From assembly GCA_902798545.1 (NCBI GenBank), contig CADBWQ010000001.1, forward strand, positions 1-64,000: DNA of 64,000 bases, in the 5' to 3' direction. How positions within the stretch are numbered: position 1 is the stretch's first letter; the number at the start of each line of letters is the position of its first letter. Below the pieces are notes generated by a model. That model searched no databases. It saw nothing but the letters and a program-made list of their open reading frames with translations, and had not been told where the DNA came from. The DNA is from Oscillospiraceae bacterium (lineage in GTDB: Bacteria > Bacillota > Clostridia > Oscillospirales > Oscillospiraceae). A program made the position numbers and the translations under genes. Shown here one piece after another: positions 22,802 to 32,759 of the stretch.

Positions 22802-24027
22802 TCATCAACCTCTATTCTCACACTGTCCCTGAAATCCGATACGGCAGTCTGCAGCTGCTCATTGGTCTCCGCAAAGAATACAGCCTGGCCAATCCGATCT
22901 GTGCCATTCTGGAATGCACGAATCCGGTCTCCCGGACATACGTTTATCTCAAGACTGCCATATCCGGGTATCTCCACATTGCAGTTCCTGTATTCTTTGC
23001 CCCTGAAACAATATCGAACAGATCGCAGAAGCCCGCCTTTTTCAGAGAATAAAAGCAGAGATGCAGTCGGATGTCCTTTTTCAAGCGTAAATTCTTCTAC
23101 TTCGATTCCGAGTGCATTGTCAAGAATGCAGTCATAGTAGTTTCTCCCGGTATATCCGCTGATAACCTCCGGGATTCCTGTGGCTCCGCATCGTCCCGCA
23201 GCTTCGATCACAGAGACCGTATCATCCTCACAGACAAACGCGTCGATATTGACCGCGCAGTCATCCAGTCCTGTGCAACGAATGATTTTTTCAGTCTCAT
23301 TCATCATGTTTGCATACAGGCGCTGGGATACCACCATTGGGCAATAGTGTCCAATCGGAATACCGGTATGACCGGATTGATAGACATATTTCTCATGGGG
23401 CAGCATCAGTTTTACCTTTCCATGCTGTACGAACGCATCAATGCCGATTTCCTTCCCCCTGATATACTTCTCTACCAGCATGTACCCGGCATCCGTCGCT
23501 TTTTCTGCGTATTCATATGCCGCTTTTACCTGAGAAACATTATCGATCTTCGTAATCCCACGGCTTCCGGACTTGTCCACAATCTTCAGCATAACCGGCA
23601 AGCCAATTCTCTCCGATGCCTTGATTGCCTCTTCGAAGGAAGCAACTCTCTCGAATTGTGCCGTTGTCACGTTACCATTCGCAAAAGCCTCCTTCATCAA
23701 CGCTTTATCCGTAAGGATTCTGGCCGCATGCTCGGAAATACCCGGCAGACCGAGCTCACAGCATACATGCCCGATGGAAATCACTGCAACATCGGTCCCG
23801 GTTGTGGCAATTGCGTCGATTTTTTCTTCTCTGGCGATCTCCAGGACCGCACGCCGGTCTGTGGTGTTGATAAAACAGGACCTGTCTGCCAGTTCAAATC
23901 CCGGGTAGTTTCCCGGGATACTGGCAACAATTGTCCGGAGCCCGCGTTCCCTGGCTCTCTTTATGAGCGGCACCTGATACACCCCTGCGCCAAGGATCAG
24001 AATGGTTTTTTGTCGTTTATTCTCCAT
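22798..24027 (-). CDS. ATP-grasp ligase (CarB/biotin-carboxylase-like)
   Basis: A 409-residue ligase that should join a carboxylate, via an acyl-phosphate, to an amine or other nucleophile. The pre-ATP-grasp Rossmann part opens ILILGAGVYQVPLIKRARERG. The ATP-grasp core shows DKALMKEAF, LPVMLKIVDKSGSRGI (lysine/glycine loop, about residues 155-170), VEKYIRGKEIGIDAFV and the metal-site segment VNIDAFV...VIEAAGRCGATGIPE (about 275-300). A C-terminal lobe of about 90 residues follows. Neighbouring coupling with a PLP decarboxylase recalls the BtrJ/BtrK pair of butirosin biosynthesis, where an ATP-grasp enzyme loads glutamate on a carrier protein; no carrier gene is present here. Substrates cannot be told. 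Confidence 0.82.
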   Translation of the reverse strand: MENKRQKTILILGAGVYQVPLIKRARERGLRTIVASIPGNYPGFELADRSCFINTTDRRAVLEIAREEKIDAIATTGTDVAVISIGHVCCELGLPGISEHAARILTDKALMKEAFANGNVTTAQFERVASFEEAIKASERIGLPVMLKIVDKSGSRGITKIDNVSQVKAAYEYAEKATDAGYMLVEKYIRGKEIGIDAFVQHGKVKLMLPHEKYVYQSGHTGIPIGHYCPMVVSQRLYANMMNETEKIIRCTGLDDCAVNIDAFVCEDDTVSVIEAAGRCGATGIPEVISGYTGRNYYDCILDNALGIEVEEFTLEKGHPTASLLLFSEKGGLLRSVRYCFRGKEYRNCNVEIPGYGSLEINVCPGDRIRAFQNGTDRIGQAVFFAETNEQLQTAVSDFRDSVRIEVDD

Positions 24028-24092
24028 ACTTATTACTTCTCAACATTTTTCTTTTTTGCCTCACCGTGCCAGTGCGGGCAAACGGGCAGTTC

Positions 24093-25706
24093 TCATTGGC
24101 CTTTTTCAGAAATACCGCGAACAGATATTCCCTCAATCTCCACATGGACATCTTCGGCCTGTCCAAACAGACCTGCACATAGATACAGCGTGAATTCCTC
24201 CCTCGCATCATTCGACGGGACGGTAAATGTCCACTGCCAGGGTTCTATCGTCCCATAGTAGTCCGTATCGAAGATCCGCTGTTCGGCGATGTCTCCAACC
24301 GTTTTGTTATACAGGACCGCACTGATTGCATCCGGCATATCATCATCGGGAGAGACGCCTTCAAACGCAATCTGATACGTTCCGCCGTTTTCAAGCTCTA
24401 CCGGCAGAGCCTTGAGATTCTCCACCCGGTTCTGACCGTCCGCAGTGAGCACCAGACCGGACAGGAGTGTCTCAGAGCGCTGCTCCTCCAGCCCTCTCCG
24501 CTCCTCTTCCGTGATTCCGACTCGGTTATAATACCTGTTCGTGACTGCAGAGGGGCTCATCATCATGATTACCAGGTCAGGCTGCTCCCATTTGCAGTAT
24601 TCCGCGATTCCGACCTCAGTGAAATAGCGCGGGTCAATCACATCCACGGCAGAAAACTCCGTCGACAGGAAGGACTGGATTGCGAGGCCAAAGCTGTCCT
24701 TGATGAAAAGGACCTTTTTCTGATTCGGCGCACTGACATTGCGATGCTGTACGCTGGGATAGTCCCCGCCAATATAAATCACATAGGGCGTCACAGCGAA
24801 GTAATCCTGCAGTTGTCTGTACTGATCCCGGACATTGACCTCGGAGAAGGCACCCTGATAGTATTCCGTATAGTCCGGGATGCTCAGGGACATGTCGGTT
24901 TCGAATTTCGGTTCATACCAGATCAGATCGTCTGTACCGGCATAATATCTGCCAACCCGCTTGCCATGGGTTCCCAGGAATGAATCAGCCAGAGTAAAAC
25001 GCTCCCAGCATGACGGATCTGCAAAGGACGTATCCAGCTCAGGGTCATATCGATCCCGAAGATAGTCCATCATGATGCCGAAACCCTTCAGCGCGCCGTC
25101 CCCGTTCCAGTGATGATCTGTACGGTAAAAATACCGTTCGCTCTGCTCTGCGGTCTGTGTCAGGTTCACTCTCAGATCCAGGGTATCAATTTCCTTCTCA
25201 GACAGAAGTTCCAGCAGGTGATCCCCGGTCTGGTTCTGGTAATTCTGGAATGCATCCGGAAGGAGTTCGCCTTCGAGGTCCTCTTTTACCGGCGCCAGGA
25301 CGAAATAAAACGGGATATCCAGGGTCTCCATATAGTCTGCAAAAGATCCGATCGAGTCACTCAGGTTGATTTCCAGGGTCTCATCGGGGGGATCGGAAAA
25401 CGTCGAATACCCATAGTTGAGCATATCGTTTTCCATCCGAATGGTCTGGTTAAACGCGCGCCGTCCGCTGACCCGGGCAAACAGCCCGTTGAAGTTGATG
25501 AAATCACTTCTCATCCATAATTTGGCAGAGACATAATTGTCTGCAATCTCCTGGGTCATTTCCTTAAAAGACAGTTCTCCTGTCAGGAAGGAAACCGCAG
25601 GGCGGCCCGCAAGTTTCAGATTGATGATCGACATAAGCAGGACGAATACGCAGAAGCAGACTGCGGTCACTGTCCGGAGGATATTTCGGGTTGAGTTTTC
25701 TTCCAT
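24093..25706 (-). CDS. DHHW-type extracytoplasmic protein (AlgJ/AlgX-like SGNH fold)
   Basis: A 537-residue protein with an N-terminal membrane anchor (about residues 10-32) and an outward-facing SGNH-hydrolase-like domain. The name-giving motif FYRTDHHWNGDGA is at about residues 190-203, and KVLFIKDSFG holds the nucleophile-type serine (about 320-330). Proteins of this kind accompany MBOAT acyltransferases and help transfer acyl groups to exported polysaccharides. About 120 residues at the C-terminus (after LVLTADGQN) look like a beta-sandwich, possibly carbohydrate binding. It sits 43 bases downstream of an MBOAT gene on the same strand, which supports the pairing. AAAGGA precedes the ATG. 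Confidence 0.85.
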   Translation of the reverse strand: MEENSTRNILRTVTAVCFCVFVLLMSIINLKLAGRPAVSFLTGELSFKEMTQEIADNYVSAKLWMRSDFINFNGLFARVSGRRAFNQTIRMENDMLNYGYSTFSDPPDETLEINLSDSIGSFADYMETLDIPFYFVLAPVKEDLEGELLPDAFQNYQNQTGDHLLELLSEKEIDTLDLRVNLTQTAEQSERYFYRTDHHWNGDGALKGFGIMMDYLRDRYDPELDTSFADPSCWERFTLADSFLGTHGKRVGRYYAGTDDLIWYEPKFETDMSLSIPDYTEYYQGAFSEVNVRDQYRQLQDYFAVTPYVIYIGGDYPSVQHRNVSAPNQKKVLFIKDSFGLAIQSFLSTEFSAVDVIDPRYFTEVGIAEYCKWEQPDLVIMMMSPSAVTNRYYNRVGITEEERRGLEEQRSETLLSGLVLTADGQNRVENLKALPVELENGGTYQIAFEGVSPDDDMPDAISAVLYNKTVGDIAEQRIFDTDYYGTIEPWQWTFTVPSNDAREEFTLYLCAGLFGQAEDVHVEIEGISVRGISEKGQ

Positions 25707-25749
25707 AGCGCTGATCCTTTGATACTCTTTCCAACATGAATTGGAAAAA

Positions 25750-27177
25750 TCAGAAATTGAAATAAATAAAGGGATTGTTGGCCTGCATCACCAGGCAGCT
25801 GAACGAAACCAGGAACAGGATAAACTGAATCACACAGGAGACGCCGCTCTCCCACTCCCCATTCCGCGTCTGTCCGAGCTTCAGTTTTTCCAGAATGATC
25901 CGGAAAAGCGGTGTGCAGCACAGAATTCCAATCACGATAAACACGCTGTACTCTCTCAGCCAGAACAGGAACCAGGCATCCGAGAATGCATGTCCGGAGA
26001 GGCCGAACATGGTCTTCAGATAGATTCCGGCGTCATCGAGCGTCGCCGACCGGAAGATGACCCATTCAACAAAGTGGAAAATACGCAGAAAAACGGCATA
26101 AAGAATGCGTATGCTCTTCGGGCCTTCCGCGAGGCGTTTCGGGATTCTCCACATTCTTTCCGCAATCGTCACTGAACCATAAAGGATACCCCAAAGAATA
26201 TAGGTCCAGTTGGCCCCGTGCCAAAGTCCGGTCAGGAACCACACAATGAAGAGGTTCAGCACCACCCGGCTTGGCCTGACCCTGGATCCCCCCAGGGGGA
26301 AGTACACATAATCACGGAACCATGTTGTCAGGGAGATATGCCAGCGGCGCCAGAACTCCGTCAGGGTGTTGGATATATACGGGAAATTAAAGTTCTCCAG
26401 GAAACGGAATCCCAGCATGCGTCCAAGGCCGATCGCCATGTCGGAATATCCGTCAAAATCAAAATACAGCTGAAGTCCATAGCAGAGAGCCCCCAGCCAT
26501 GCCATACATACCGTGTTGTTTCCAGAGGCAAAAGCCATATCGGCTACTTCCGAAAGTACATTTGCCAGGAGGATCTTTTTATTGAACCCAAGCAGGAAGC
26601 GCATGATTCCTTTTTTGAAATCATCTCCTGTGATCTGACGCTCGTTGATCTGGTCCATCACCGTCGTATAACGGACGATCGGACCGGCAATCAGCTGCGG
26701 GAACAGCGAGATGTAAAGGCCAAGATAGGCCGGATTTCTCTGTGCTTCCACGCCTCGATACACATCGATGACATAGCTCATCGCCTGGAACGTAAAAAAA
26801 GAAATCCCGATCGGCAGAGCGATCGAAGTCTGGGGAAACCAGCTCCTGCTCACCGGGAGCCATGCATGAACTGTACCTGTGATAAAATTCAGATACTTGA
26901 ATATGAGCAGTATTCCCAGATTGATTGCAACATCCAGGGTCAGGACCGCTTTGGCGGTCTTCTTATTATTCCTGCTCTTTTCGATCCACAGCGCCAGCAG
27001 ATAATTCATGCAGATGGAGAAGATCATGACAAAGACGAACTTTGGTTCTCCCCACGCATAGAAGAAGAGGCTGCAGATCAGGAGCCAGTAGTTGCGCAGC
27101 TTTTTTGGCAACAGGAAATTGATGCCATATGTAATTGGGAAAAAGACAAGAAGAAACTCTATACTGGAAAAAAGCAT
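25750..27177 (-). CDS. MBOAT family O-acyltransferase (AlgI/DltB-like)
   Basis: A 475-residue protein with about ten membrane helices. The family signatures are WHISLTTWFRDYVYFPLGGSR (about residues 290-310) and the catalytic histidine in GLWHGANWTYILWG (about 325-340). Such proteins move an acyl group across the membrane to an acceptor polymer. With the adjacent DHHW gene it forms a standard two-gene acylation unit. The ATG at 27177 has AGAGGGAG upstream; an in-frame TTG eight codons earlier is less likely. Acyl donor and acceptor are unknown, but the context suggests the surface glycan. Confidence 0.92.
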   Translation of the reverse strand: MLFSSIEFLLVFFPITYGINFLLPKKLRNYWLLICSLFFYAWGEPKFVFVMIFSICMNYLLALWIEKSRNNKKTAKAVLTLDVAINLGILLIFKYLNFITGTVHAWLPVSRSWFPQTSIALPIGISFFTFQAMSYVIDVYRGVEAQRNPAYLGLYISLFPQLIAGPIVRYTTVMDQINERQITGDDFKKGIMRFLLGFNKKILLANVLSEVADMAFASGNNTVCMAWLGALCYGLQLYFDFDGYSDMAIGLGRMLGFRFLENFNFPYISNTLTEFWRRWHISLTTWFRDYVYFPLGGSRVRPSRVVLNLFIVWFLTGLWHGANWTYILWGILYGSVTIAERMWRIPKRLAEGPKSIRILYAVFLRIFHFVEWVIFRSATLDDAGIYLKTMFGLSGHAFSDAWFLFWLREYSVFIVIGILCCTPLFRIILEKLKLGQTRNGEWESGVSCVIQFILFLVSFSCLVMQANNPFIYFNF

Positions 27178-27263
27178 TGCTTCGATTGCTCCCTCTTCCA
27201 AGGATTCGCACTGAAGGGACTGGCACAGCCTGAAATTCCTGTGGATTCAGGCGTCACAGGCCG

Positions 27264-28898
27264 TTATGGGATACTCCCTTCCGGAAAGATGTCAGGTTTT
27301 TCAAACGAATATATGTAATATGTGATATACGGAGATACAAAGTCTGTCTCCAGAGAAAACTGTTTCTCAAACGCCTCCATATAATCTTCGGAAGCGTGTT
27401 CCTGCAGATATCGATAGCCTGAAGACGAGTCATAAGGCGATTCGGAAAGGACCAGGACCGAGTGCTCCGGATCTACGTTCCGATACCCGCGCACGTCCAC
27501 CGGCGAGCCGTACGGAGAGATCAGCCCATTTTCTCCTGTCTCTGCAGACAGATTCGGGAAAACCGAACTGTAGCAAATGGAATCACCGGAGAACGCCGAA
27601 ATGGTCGGAGCCTGATAATCCCCGTAGATGGTGCTGATCTCGTTTTCTTTCATCCAGTTCTCAATCTCCTGATAGAAGATACATTGGGCCGCGTATTTTC
27701 CGAGATCCGGGTAGAAATTGAAAACAAAGTTCAGTGCGCCGCACAGCAACACCGCGACTCCAAGAACCGTTCGCTTCTTCCGGGACAGGGAATCGGCCAG
27801 AGATGCCACGCTAAGCGGGACAAGCAGATACCATACGAAATAATAGATTGCGCGGACCTGTACTACAAAGATCCCCGCTCCGAAAACACAGAGAAGGCTC
27901 AGCCAGCAGAACAGAAGCGGGTCTGCCGCGCCTCTTGATTCTTTTCGCCTGAGCCGATCGACCTGCGCGAGCAGGCAGACCAGAAGCAGGAAGATGCCAA
28001 GGAACGCAATTGGTTTCCACTTCCAGTTGTAGGTCAGGTACCGCAGTCCAACAAGATCCAGGAAGGCCTGAAAGCTTTCCCTCATGTTATCGAGCATTCC
28101 GGACAATGAAAAAGAAGCCTGTCTGGACTGCACATTGGATGCAAACTGGATCTCCCAGGTCCTTCTGATGAATCCGTTGAATAAAAGGCCGAGCAGATTC
28201 ATACCGAGGGATGCTGCGGCAAATTCGAAGCTTCTGATCTGTGGGCGCGCCTTCTTCCGTAGCAGAAGCAGCAGCGAGATCAGCCACAATGGAATACAGA
28301 GCGAAAGCAGCTCGCGCGGGCTCTGGATGCCAAGTGCAAAACTTGAAAGGAGCGCAATGACGGTCACAGGAATCGAAACAGGGCGCCTTCTGCTGATTCT
28401 GACCCAGATTCCAAGGTGCAGCAGAATGACCAACAGGTAGCAGGCATAATAGCTTGCCATGGAATAAAAGATCTGAAACCCATAAGTGCAGGAGCTGACA
28501 CTGTCGCCCAGAATCGTCGCGCCAGCCATGCAAAAAAGCCCGATTCTGCAGGCTGTTTTACTGAATAATTCTTTCGTGCACCAATAGAAGCTGAGCAGAA
28601 TCAGCGCATACATGAGCGTTGTCGCAAGTGCCATTGCCAGCACGGTATTGTGGCAGATCAGATAGAATAAAGCAGCCACTACCGGCGTCGCAATCACATA
28701 ATACTGATTGCCGAAGATCCAGCCTTCCGGAAACAGACTGTGCTGTTCCGCCATCCGGCGGGAAACGGCAGCATCTGCAAACATATCGAAGTTGTACCAC
28801 TGAGCACCGTGGAAATTGATCCAGGTCACAGCGGCAATATAGATCAGCGCACCAAGCAGGAATATCCAGCCGTCTTTTTTTGTCTTCTCTGTGCCCAT
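27264..28898 (-). CDS. GT-C-like multi-spanning membrane protein
   Basis: A 544-residue protein with about 11 membrane helices and a C-terminal outward segment of about 130 residues. The first periplasmic-type loop has YNFDMFADAAVSRRMAEQ, with acidic residues in the position where GT-C enzymes place a catalytic Asp. The C-terminal part (ISTIYGDYQAPTISAF, VLSESPYDSS) resembles soluble domains of dolichol-phosphate-mannose-type transferases. It likely transfers sugar from a polyprenyl-phosphate donor. Start ATG 28898 follows AGAGGTG; a longer open frame upstream overlaps the previous gene and is rejected. Exact substrate unknown. Confidence 0.7.
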   Translation of the reverse strand: MGTEKTKKDGWIFLLGALIYIAAVTWINFHGAQWYNFDMFADAAVSRRMAEQHSLFPEGWIFGNQYYVIATPVVAALFYLICHNTVLAMALATTLMYALILLSFYWCTKELFSKTACRIGLFCMAGATILGDSVSSCTYGFQIFYSMASYYACYLLVILLHLGIWVRISRRRPVSIPVTVIALLSSFALGIQSPRELLSLCIPLWLISLLLLLRKKARPQIRSFEFAAASLGMNLLGLLFNGFIRRTWEIQFASNVQSRQASFSLSGMLDNMRESFQAFLDLVGLRYLTYNWKWKPIAFLGIFLLLVCLLAQVDRLRRKESRGAADPLLFCWLSLLCVFGAGIFVVQVRAIYYFVWYLLVPLSVASLADSLSRKKRTVLGVAVLLCGALNFVFNFYPDLGKYAAQCIFYQEIENWMKENEISTIYGDYQAPTISAFSGDSICYSSVFPNLSAETGENGLISPYGSPVDVRGYRNVDPEHSVLVLSESPYDSSSGYRYLQEHASEDYMEAFEKQFSLETDFVSPYITYYIYSFEKPDIFPEGSIP

Positions 28899-28912
28899 AT
28901 TCTGATCACCTC

Positions 28913-30364
28913 TCAGGCTGTCAGCCTTGGAGCATACCGATGAGGGAAGCTGTAAGCGCTCACCAGCAGCAGCATTGGAATCAGCGAATAATGATACCGT
29001 GCGGCAACCTCCACCAGCATCTGTGCCAGGATCAGGCCGACCACAAACAGAACAGCCACCAGAATGGTTCCGCACTCACCGCTTTGCCAGATGCGAATTG
29101 TTCCGGTCACGGTCAGAATACACACAAGATAGTACCAGATATTGCTGACCATGCAACTGATGCGATACTGACGCGTACTGAGGCTCTCCATCGCATAAAA
29201 CACACCACCCTCATCATGTCCCAGCAGGGTCTTCAGTTTCTCCAGCATGAGCCGTGGGAGTCTTGAACCGGCTGCCGCAATTCTCATCTTTGCATCCGCA
29301 AGCATGCTCTGCTGGGCAGATTCGGCATCTCTTTCATATTCTCCGAAATACCGGTCCTGGAACAGGGTCATGTCTTCATCGGAGTAAGAGCCGTTTGTCT
29401 CCAGGTTGAAGCCCACATAGATGTTATAGCCGGGAAGAGACGGCGGAAGCTGCTCCAGTTGTTCCGCAGCATAGTTTTTCCATACAGCCTGTCCTGCAGC
29501 ATAGCACACAATAGTAATCAGAATAAAAAGCGCCCAGCCTTTCCAGGTCCGCCGAAGGTCTTCCATCCGCATCAGCAGAAGTACCCAGATCACCAGTGCA
29601 AGTAAGGGGACGGCCGCAATCGGTCTTGACGATTGAACAAGGGTCAGAATCACTCCGGACAGCATCGCAAAGGCCGCAATCAGCACGTACCGGGGTCTCT
29701 CTCCCCTGTTGAGCATCACGGATATCCCTGTAACCAGCAGTATAAAGAGAAGCAGGAGGCATGTATAATATGGCTCCGACAGAGACATTGTGTTGTAGAA
29801 CAGCTTTGATGGGCAAATGATCCAGAGGCAGTACGCCGCGCTCGCAGAAAATGTATCCGTCAATTTGTAAATGATCCAGAAAAGGGCAATTCCGGACACT
29901 GTTGTCAGGACCACGTTCAACGCAATCGCGACAGAAAGATTCTGACCAAAAAGCCGCAGAAACACGCTGAGAAACGATGAATATCCCAAAATATGCGGGA
30001 ACATTGCAACGTAGTCTTTCATCCCCGGGTGATTGCCGGCTGCAAGATCTTTGGCTACCTGAAAAAATGTCCTGTAGTCCGCAGCCTGAACGGGGTGGAA
30101 CAAAGATGCAAAGGCACCGTTGATCAACAGGCACAGAAGGCTGAGTACCACACAGGCAATCACAGGCTTCCGGGTGTTGATCCTGTTCTGAAACCGCCCA
30201 GACACGCCCCGTCCTGCCCACAGGAGGAGGGTCAGCACACAGGATATACAGAACGCTGACAAATAGGATTTGTGCGACAGATTTCCAGCCGTACAGAGGA
30301 AAACGGGTACAGTGACCAGAGCCAGAAATAGAACCAGGACGATCTTTCTAAGGGGTTCTCTCAC
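28913..30364 (-). CDS. GT-C-like membrane protein, mannosyltransferase/ArnT type
   Basis: A 483-residue protein with about 11 membrane helices. The first large loop, QAADYRTFFQVAKDLAAGN (about residues 93-111), has the acidic residue and aromatic pattern seen in ArnT/PMT-like glycosyltransferases. YCLWIICPSKLFYNTMSLSEPYYT (split: ICPSKLFYNTMSLSEPYYT) is the conserved helix-loop next to it. A late loop (NIYVGFNLETNGSYSDEDM) faces outside. The start is GTG at 30364, with AGAAGG upstream. It belongs to the group of large GT-C-like proteins in this cluster and presumably decorates the exported polymer. Confidence 0.72.
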   Translation of the reverse strand: MREPLRKIVLVLFLALVTVPVFLCTAGNLSHKSYLSAFCISCVLTLLLWAGRGVSGRFQNRINTRKPVIACVVLSLLCLLINGAFASLFHPVQAADYRTFFQVAKDLAAGNHPGMKDYVAMFPHILGYSSFLSVFLRLFGQNLSVAIALNVVLTTVSGIALFWIIYKLTDTFSASAAYCLWIICPSKLFYNTMSLSEPYYTCLLLLFILLVTGISVMLNRGERPRYVLIAAFAMLSGVILTLVQSSRPIAAVPLLALVIWVLLLMRMEDLRRTWKGWALFILITIVCYAAGQAVWKNYAAEQLEQLPPSLPGYNIYVGFNLETNGSYSDEDMTLFQDRYFGEYERDAESAQQSMLADAKMRIAAAGSRLPRLMLEKLKTLLGHDEGGVFYAMESLSTRQYRISCMVSNIWYYLVCILTVTGTIRIWQSGECGTILVAVLFVVGLILAQMLVEVAARYHYSLIPMLLLVSAYSFPHRYAPRLTA

Positions 30365-30423
30365 TCATCACACCTTCTCTCGTTTTATCTCAGCTGTTTC
30401 AGTCTGTTGTCGGTGTCGATTCT

Positions 30424-31035
30424 TCAGAATCTTACATCTGTATTCCGCAGCAGATCCCATTTCTGATCTTTGTCAGACAGTTTCAGGGGTGTCCCATCAG
30501 GAAACTGATAGCCCTCTCCTGAGGCGTTCCCCCGGTACTCTCCGATGATCTCAGGCCATGAAATGCCGATATCCGGATCGTTCCAGGCGATTCCCCCCTC
30601 ATCGTTCGGATGGTAGAAGTCATCACACTTATAACAGAACTCGGCGATATCAGACAGGACCAGAAATCCATGGGCAAAACCACGCGGGATCAGGAACTGT
30701 ACCCGGTTTTCCGCTGTCAGAACTTCTCCATGGTATTTTCCATATGTTTCCGAGTTTTCTCTGAGGTCAACAGCCACATCGAAAACTGCGCCGCGGATCA
30801 CGCGTACCAGCTTTGTCTGGGGAAACTGTTTCTGAAAGTGAAGGCCACGCAGTACCCCCCTGCTGCTGGCACTCTGATTATCCTGAACAAAGCAATAGTC
30901 CAGCCCGGCCTCTTTCATATCATTACCGTTGTAGGTCTCCATAAAATAACCTCGGCTGTCTCCATGGATTGCGGGCGTAATGACACAGAGGCCTTCGATG
31001 CCGTTTACATTGTACTGTACCTGAATCTGTCCCAT
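30424..31035 (-). CDS. rfbC: dTDP-4-dehydrorhamnose 3,5-epimerase
   Basis: A 203-residue cupin-fold epimerase for the third step of dTDP-L-rhamnose synthesis. Key segments: GYFMETYN, QDNQSASSRGVLRGLHFQ (His/Asp dyad region, about residues 52-69), VRVIRGAVFDVAVDLR, PRGFAHGFLVLS (catalytic His/Tyr region) and a C-terminal segment with NDPDIGI.W. Length is normal. It lies alone among GT-C-like genes, about 25 kb from rfbD; rfbA and rfbB are not in the window. GAGGAAG precedes the ATG. Confidence 0.95.
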   Translation of the reverse strand: MGQIQVQYNVNGIEGLCVITPAIHGDSRGYFMETYNGNDMKEAGLDYCFVQDNQSASSRGVLRGLHFQKQFPQTKLVRVIRGAVFDVAVDLRENSETYGKYHGEVLTAENRVQFLIPRGFAHGFLVLSDIAEFCYKCDDFYHPNDEGGIAWNDPDIGISWPEIIGEYRGNASGEGYQFPDGTPLKLSDKDQKWDLLRNTDVRF

Positions 31036-31052
31036 AGTTTCTTCCTCTTCTT

Positions 31053-32750
31053 TTACCAGATTTCTCGCATTTCAAATATAGTCAGTTCCGGCGTTTCCAT
31101 CAGGACCGGAGCCGTTTCGACTTCTTCCCAAAACGCCCCGTCATAGTCGAAGGCGTTGGGGTTACTGACTCCGGGGTTTCTGTTAAAAGGCGACTGCTCC
31201 CAACCGCCAACATTCTCACTGAGAATACAGATAAAATCTGCACGGTTCTCCTCGTGAATCGCGTAATAATTCTGCAGGTTCTCCGTATGAATTCTCCACG
31301 GTGACGGGGTGCCGAATCCATAGGGTGTACAGAGATACGCCCACGGCAGGGTCTTGCAAAACAGTATTCTTCCCTCCGGTCTTTCTGCTGACAGCGATCG
31401 CAATGCCTCACAGATTGCGTCATACTGTCCTGCATGTTCCTTTGTCGTATACAATCCCATGGCCGGCCCCTGCTGCAGTCTTGTATTCAGTTGAACCAGC
31501 GGTGCATCCCGATATACACCGATCACCCGCTGGCAGAACATGGGCACAAGCATACTAAGCATCAGCATCGCCACAGTCAGCAATCGGCCAGCGCTTCTGT
31601 TCCACTTTACCCCGTTCTCGCCGATCAGCCAGATTCCCGCAACAGCCGAAATACAAAAGCCAACCGTCCCCGCATCTACCCCGGTATTGGACGCCACTGT
31701 ATAGGCGGCTGCATTGAGCAGTCCGATGACATATAACATGACTGCGCGGATACTGCGATTCTGATATCCCGAAAGGCACAGCGGAAATGTAACAACCGTC
31801 ATGGGAATCAGGATCGCGCCGCAAAGATAGAACCCCGACCGAAATGCAGACAGCACCATCAGCAGCCCCTGTAACACAAGATATGCGAACCAGAGTCTGT
31901 CATTGCTTTTATGGAGAAGGACGATCGCTGACATGATCAGTGCGGGGACAGCGACATATTTTGACAGTCTGGCTGTCTGTATGAGCGCAGAAATCACATT
32001 CTCAGAGATGGAGGACTGCTCCGGATTGTTGAGGACGTATGTCAGTCCGCCCAGAAGGTCTCCCACGCGGTTACCATGCAGCAGAAACGCACAATAGATC
32101 GCTGCCATCAGCAGTATGCCGGCGATGACCCATATTATCTCCCGCTTATACCTTGTGGTCAGCAGGACAACAAGAAAAGCGGCCATTACAAGCGGTGCCA
32201 GGAAAGGATTGCACAGAACGGCACAGGCCAGCTGGACACCGGTCCATAAAAGCAGCAGATTCCTTGCTGCGGCGGTATGTTCAAACGCGGCCATGAAGCT
32301 GCAGAACGCTGAAACATTGCAAAGCATGCAAAGATTATAGTAGCTGACTCCCTGGATGTTTCCCCTGCTGAACAGCAGAACGATCGCCGCGGACAGCAGC
32401 GCATAGAATCCGCTCTTCGTTTCCTTCAGGCTCAGGAAAAACAGCCTGCCTCCGGTAATAACCGCAAAAAGGAGATACAGCAGCCGCAGGAAAAGAAGTA
32501 CCCCATCTGTCGACCCCCGTACGGCAATATAGAGGCTGTAAAAAGGTACAACAATCGGTACATAAAACTGCGTGCTGTTCCATTCATCCGTAATCATATG
32601 CTCGCCCATCCACAATCTGTGTGTAAGCGCGGCATAGAAGCTCTCATCCGACTGACAAAAACTGAAAAAACTGCGAGCAGCCAGGACACAGGTCAGGAAA
32701 GCCAGCAGGACAATCGGCAGCCATATCTCTCGTCTTTTTTCTGTCTCCAT
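31053..32750 (-). CDS. GT-C-like multi-spanning membrane protein
   Basis: A 565-residue protein with about 12 membrane helices. The N-terminal loop FSFCQSDESFYAALTHRLWMG (split as FCQSDESFYAALTHRL) carries acidic residues in the typical GT-C first-loop position. A C-terminal soluble part of about 130 residues (after VIGVYRDAP) contains WAYLCTPYGFGTPSPWRIH. No named family recognised beyond this likeness. The gene is 18 bases before rfbC and ten after the SMR pair, so it is within the same transcript. GGGGAG precedes the ATG. Confidence 0.65.
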   Translation of the reverse strand: METEKRREIWLPIVLLAFLTCVLAARSFFSFCQSDESFYAALTHRLWMGEHMITDEWNSTQFYVPIVVPFYSLYIAVRGSTDGVLLFLRLLYLLFAVITGGRLFFLSLKETKSGFYALLSAAIVLLFSRGNIQGVSYYNLCMLCNVSAFCSFMAAFEHTAAARNLLLLWTGVQLACAVLCNPFLAPLVMAAFLVVLLTTRYKREIIWVIAGILLMAAIYCAFLLHGNRVGDLLGGLTYVLNNPEQSSISENVISALIQTARLSKYVAVPALIMSAIVLLHKSNDRLWFAYLVLQGLLMVLSAFRSGFYLCGAILIPMTVVTFPLCLSGYQNRSIRAVMLYVIGLLNAAAYTVASNTGVDAGTVGFCISAVAGIWLIGENGVKWNRSAGRLLTVAMLMLSMLVPMFCQRVIGVYRDAPLVQLNTRLQQGPAMGLYTTKEHAGQYDAICEALRSLSAERPEGRILFCKTLPWAYLCTPYGFGTPSPWRIHTENLQNYYAIHEENRADFICILSENVGGWEQSPFNRNPGVSNPNAFDYDGAFWEEVETAPVLMETPELTIFEMREIW

Positions 32751-32759
32751 TTGCTCCCC

